A stretch of DNA of 64,000 nucleotides from Hylemonella sp. GTDB lineage: Bacteria > Pseudomonadota > Gammaproteobacteria > Burkholderiales > Burkholderiaceae_C. The translations under genes were made by a program, and so were the position numbers. Shown one piece after another: positions 62,275 to 64,000 of the stretch. The notes under the pieces are model-generated. The model did no database searches. It was given only the letters and a program-made list of their open reading frames with translations, and had not been told where the DNA came from. How positions within the stretch are numbered: the stretch's first letter is position 1; each line of letters begins with the position of its first letter. The stretch spans positions 372,001 to 436,000 of the forward strand of contig NZ_JAPZSV010000002.1 in NCBI RefSeq assembly GCF_027532185.1, in the 5' to 3' direction.

Positions 62275-62439
62275 GTGCAGCTCCAGTAGGGATGCCAGGG
62301 AAACATATAGCTTGGCCCCATTTTAGGCGTTTCAAGCCTGGCGCCGATTGATTTTGCACGCGACAGCCATTGATGCCACAGGGGATTTGCGCGCTTCTGC
62401 ACACTGCATCCCGGGCAGGACACCCCGCAGAGGGCTGAT

Positions 62440-63108
62440 TCAGGGTGCGGTCTGGGGTTTCAGACCGATGCCCACCAGGAAAGTTTCAGACGAACGGTCG
62501 CGCGAAGCCTTGGGCTTGAAGGGCTTGACGGTCTGGAAATTGGCACGAAAGCGGTGCACAAGCTCGTTGTAGCCGCTGCCATGAAAGACCTTGGCCACCA
62601 GGGCCCCCGAAGGCTTGAGGTGGTGCTGGCAGAAGTCGATGGCCAGCGCGATGAGCTCCTCGATCCGGGCTGTATCCACCGACGCCACCCCTGAAAGGTT
62701 GGGCGCCATGTCCGAGACCACGAGGTCGGCCTGGCGGCCCTGGAGCAGCTCTTCCAGCTGGGCCAGCACCGCCGCCTCCCGGAAATCGCCCTCAATGACC
62801 TGCACCCCCTCGATGGGCTCCATGGGCAGCAGATCCAGGCCGATGATGGTGCCCTTGAGCTCGCCCACCGCCGCCCCGCCGGGCGCCATGCGCCGGCGCA
62901 GGTACTGGCTCCAGGCCCCGGGCGCGCAGCCCAGGTCCACCACCACCTGGCCAGGCTTGACCAACTTGAGGGTTTCGTCAATCTCCTTGAGCTTGTAGGC
63001 CGCGCGCGCACGGTAGCCCTCCTTCTGCGCCAGCTTCACGTAGGTGTCGTTGACGTGGTCATTGAGCCAGGACTTGTTGACCTTCTTGCTCTTGGTTTGG
63101 ACTTTCAT
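62440..63108 (-). CDS. rlmE: 23S rRNA 2'-O-methyltransferase RlmE
   Basis: RlmE/FtsJ (222 residues) methylates U2552 of 23S rRNA. It has the SAM motif [15 protein letters not shown] and [13 protein letters not shown], and the K-D-K-E tetrad is in place ([34 protein letters not shown]). It is the first gene of the minus-strand run and diverges from yhbY. Confidence 0.95.
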   Translation of the reverse strand: MKVQTKSKKVNKSWLNDHVNDTYVKLAQKEGYRARAAYKLKEIDETLKLVKPGQVVVDLGCAPGAWSQYLRRRMAPGGAAVGELKGTIIGLDLLPMEPIEGVQVIEGDFREAAVLAQLEELLQGRQADLVVSDMAPNLSGVASVDTARIEELIALAIDFCQHHLKPSGALVAKVFHGSGYNELVHRFRANFQTVKPFKPKASRDRSSETFLVGIGLKPQTAP

Positions 63109-63144
63109 TTCATCATTCAGTTTAAGGCGACAACCGGTACCGCC

Positions 63145-63178
63145 GGTTGCGGCGCAGACTCACTTCGCCAAGCGAAGT
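63145..63178. repeat. REP-like hairpin, second copy
   Basis: GGTTGCGGC (63145-63153) and ACTTCGC-CAA-GCGAAGT (63162-63178) repeat the two motifs found at 26592-26600 and 26612-26628. The spacing differs, the stem is identical, and the loop sequence differs (CAA against TGC). Confidence 0.65.
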
Positions 63179-63204
63179 CAAGACGCGAAGCGCCGCGTCG
63201 GAGT

Positions 63205-63210
63205 CATAAT
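63205..63210 (+). promoter_or_regulatory. -10 box of yhbY, giving a leaderless mRNA
   Basis: CATAAT ends 6 bp before the yhbY ATG at 63217. Transcription would begin at the start codon or one or two bases before it. No Shine-Dalgarno is visible between box and ATG. Confidence 0.5.
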
Positions 63211-63216
63211 AGCGAG

Positions 63217-63690
63217 ATGCCCGCGATACAACTGACTCCTGCCCAGCGCAAGGAATACCGCGCCGAAGCGCATCACATCGATCCGGTCGTGATGATCGGC
63301 GGCGACGGCCTGACGGCCGCCGTCAAAAAAGAGACCGACGCCGCCCTCAAGGCCCACGGCCTGATCAAGGTGCGCGTCTTCTCCGACGACCGTGCCGAGC
63401 GCGAGACCATCTTCCAGACCCTGGCCGATGAGCTGAGCGCTGCGCCGATTCAGCACATCGGCAAGCTGCTGGTGCTCTGGCGTCCCAAGCCGGTCAAGGA
63501 GCGTGTCGAGGACGAGGACCGCATGCCTGGCCCGCGCGACGTCAAGGTGCTCAAATTCAGCAAACGTGGCGGCCAGCGCCCCGAGGTCCAGATCCTGCGC
63601 GTGCTGGGCAACCAGCGCCTGACGCCTGGCGGCAAGATCAAGCGCGCCAAGCCCAAGCAGACCAGCGTCAAAAAGCGTAGCCAGACCTGA
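63217..63690 (+). CDS. yhbY: YhbY family RNA-binding protein
   Basis: The 157-residue product starts at ATG 63217 (MPAIQLTPAQRKEYRAEAHH). The CRM-like RNA-binding domain has HIDPVVMIGGDGLT, LIKVRVF, ERETIFQTLADELSAAPIQHIGKLLVLWR. It takes part in 50S ribosome assembly. The C-terminus beyond the domain is basic and longer than in E. coli (97 residues). Divergent from rlmE, as is usual. Confidence 0.92.
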   Translation: MPAIQLTPAQRKEYRAEAHHIDPVVMIGGDGLTAAVKKETDAALKAHGLIKVRVFSDDRAERETIFQTLADELSAAPIQHIGKLLVLWRPKPVKERVEDEDRMPGPRDVKVLKFSKRGGQRPEVQILRVLGNQRLTPGGKIKRAKPKQTSVKKRSQT

Positions 63691-63704
63691 ACCCGAGGGG
63701 GCGT

Positions 63705-64000
63705 TCAGCGCCCGCGGCCCAGCCGCCAGAAGGTGATGGCGGCACAGAACCACTGCAGCACATAAAGCGTGCTGCCGGCCCGGTGCCACAGTGCAAGATT
63801 GTCGCGTGCCAAGATGCGCGGCGCCACGGCAAATTCGACCAGCAGGGCCAGCAGCAGGCCGCCGACGACCGTCAGCCGCACGGCCTGCAAGGGGCCCCGC
63901 TCCGCCCCCTCCTCCGCCTCGGGCCGTGAGGCCATCAAGAGCAGCAGGGTGCAGACCACGGTGATCCAGGTCTGCGCGGTGAAAAGCTTGGCCGCCATAC
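63705..64000 (-). CDS. DUF4149-like membrane protein (partial)
   Basis: The visible part (97 residues) contains three membrane helices, including MAAKLFTAQTWITVVCTLLLLM and WHRAGSTLYVLQWFCAAITFW. This matches the C-terminal part of DUF4149 proteins that usually lie next to yhbY. The ATG at 63998 is at the window edge; the usual protein is about 140 residues, so the N-terminus is probably outside the window. Confidence 0.6.
   Translation of the reverse strand, partial: MAAKLFTAQTWITVVCTLLLLMASRPEAEEGAERGPLQAVRLTVVGGLLLALLVEFAVAPRILARDNLALWHRAGSTLYVLQWFCAAITFWRLGRGR

Noticed and set aside
60535-62289. 584-residue plus-strand ORF opposite ftsH
   Set aside because: Antisense shadow of a highly conserved gene; composition is typical of reverse-frame translation (many H, G, Q, L, V).
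1-64000. CRISPR array, tRNA or rRNA genes
   Set aside because: I found no regularly spaced direct repeats and no tRNA T-loop or rRNA signature on either strand by eye. A tRNAscan or Rfam run would settle it.

Overview
This 64 kb window is chromosomal DNA of a GC-rich betaproteobacterium, most likely Burkholderiales and probably Comamonadaceae. The evidence is the high GC content, the local gene orders (gloB-mltD; dnaX-ybaB-recR; trxA-rho-rpmE; yhbY/rlmE-ftsH-folP-glmM; pstSCAB-phoU-phoB-phoR) and protein sequences typical of that group. I found no rRNA, tRNA, CRISPR array or intact insertion sequence. One structural RNA, the 4.5S SRP RNA, is present. Nearly all long antisense ORFs in the track are GC-driven shadows.

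Layout. 0-8 kb: a partial methyltransferase, gloB, mltD, then a minus-strand ABC importer whose binding protein is separated from its ATPase and permease by three lipoprotein genes, two of them tandem paralogues; then a MAPEG protein. 7.5-12 kb: recR, ybaB and dnaX (with an A9 slippage tract), the SRP RNA and a flavoprotein. 12-18 kb: an AddAB-type helicase-nuclease pair split by a 430 bp palindromic element. 18-23.7 kb: trxA, rho, rpmE (zinc-independent L31), a polytopic membrane protein and a MATE exporter. 23.7-34 kb: phoR-phoB-phoU-pstB-pstA-pstC-pstS, and divergently a fasciclin lipoprotein, a binding protein and ppx. 34-36.4 kb: small lipoprotein, esterase and membrane genes. 36.5-38.3 kb: an AT-richer island with one unknown gene (weak PIN-like signature) and a hairpin-rich non-coding stretch. 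38.4-55.9 kb: psd, a class III aminotransferase, glycosyltransferases, lplT, ugd, a chemoreceptor, an EAL-CBS-GGDEF protein, a histone-like protein, sixA, ppk1, and an hypothetical-olsB-plcP-agt group. 56-58 kb: an arsenic operon (arsR, arsI-like, arsC, aquaporin). 58-64 kb: glmM, folP, ftsH, rlmE, yhbY and a partial DUF4149 gene.

How it fits together. The main theme is phosphate. The Pst importer, PhoBR/PhoU, Ppx and Ppk1 sense, import and store phosphate. I found sequences matching the 7-4-7 Pho box (two CTGTCAT-like half-sites 11 bp apart) before pstS, the fasciclin gene, the 41.6 kb membrane gene, the 41.8 kb glycosyltransferase, ugd, ppk1, and the hypothetical gene that leads into olsB-plcP-agt. 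PlcP-type phosphoesterase, Agt-type glycosyltransferase, OlsB-like acyltransferase and UDP-glucose dehydrogenase are together the expected parts of phosphate-starvation membrane lipid remodelling (replacing phospholipids with glycolipids and ornithine lipids). I infer that this window holds such a regulon, with several uncharacterised members.
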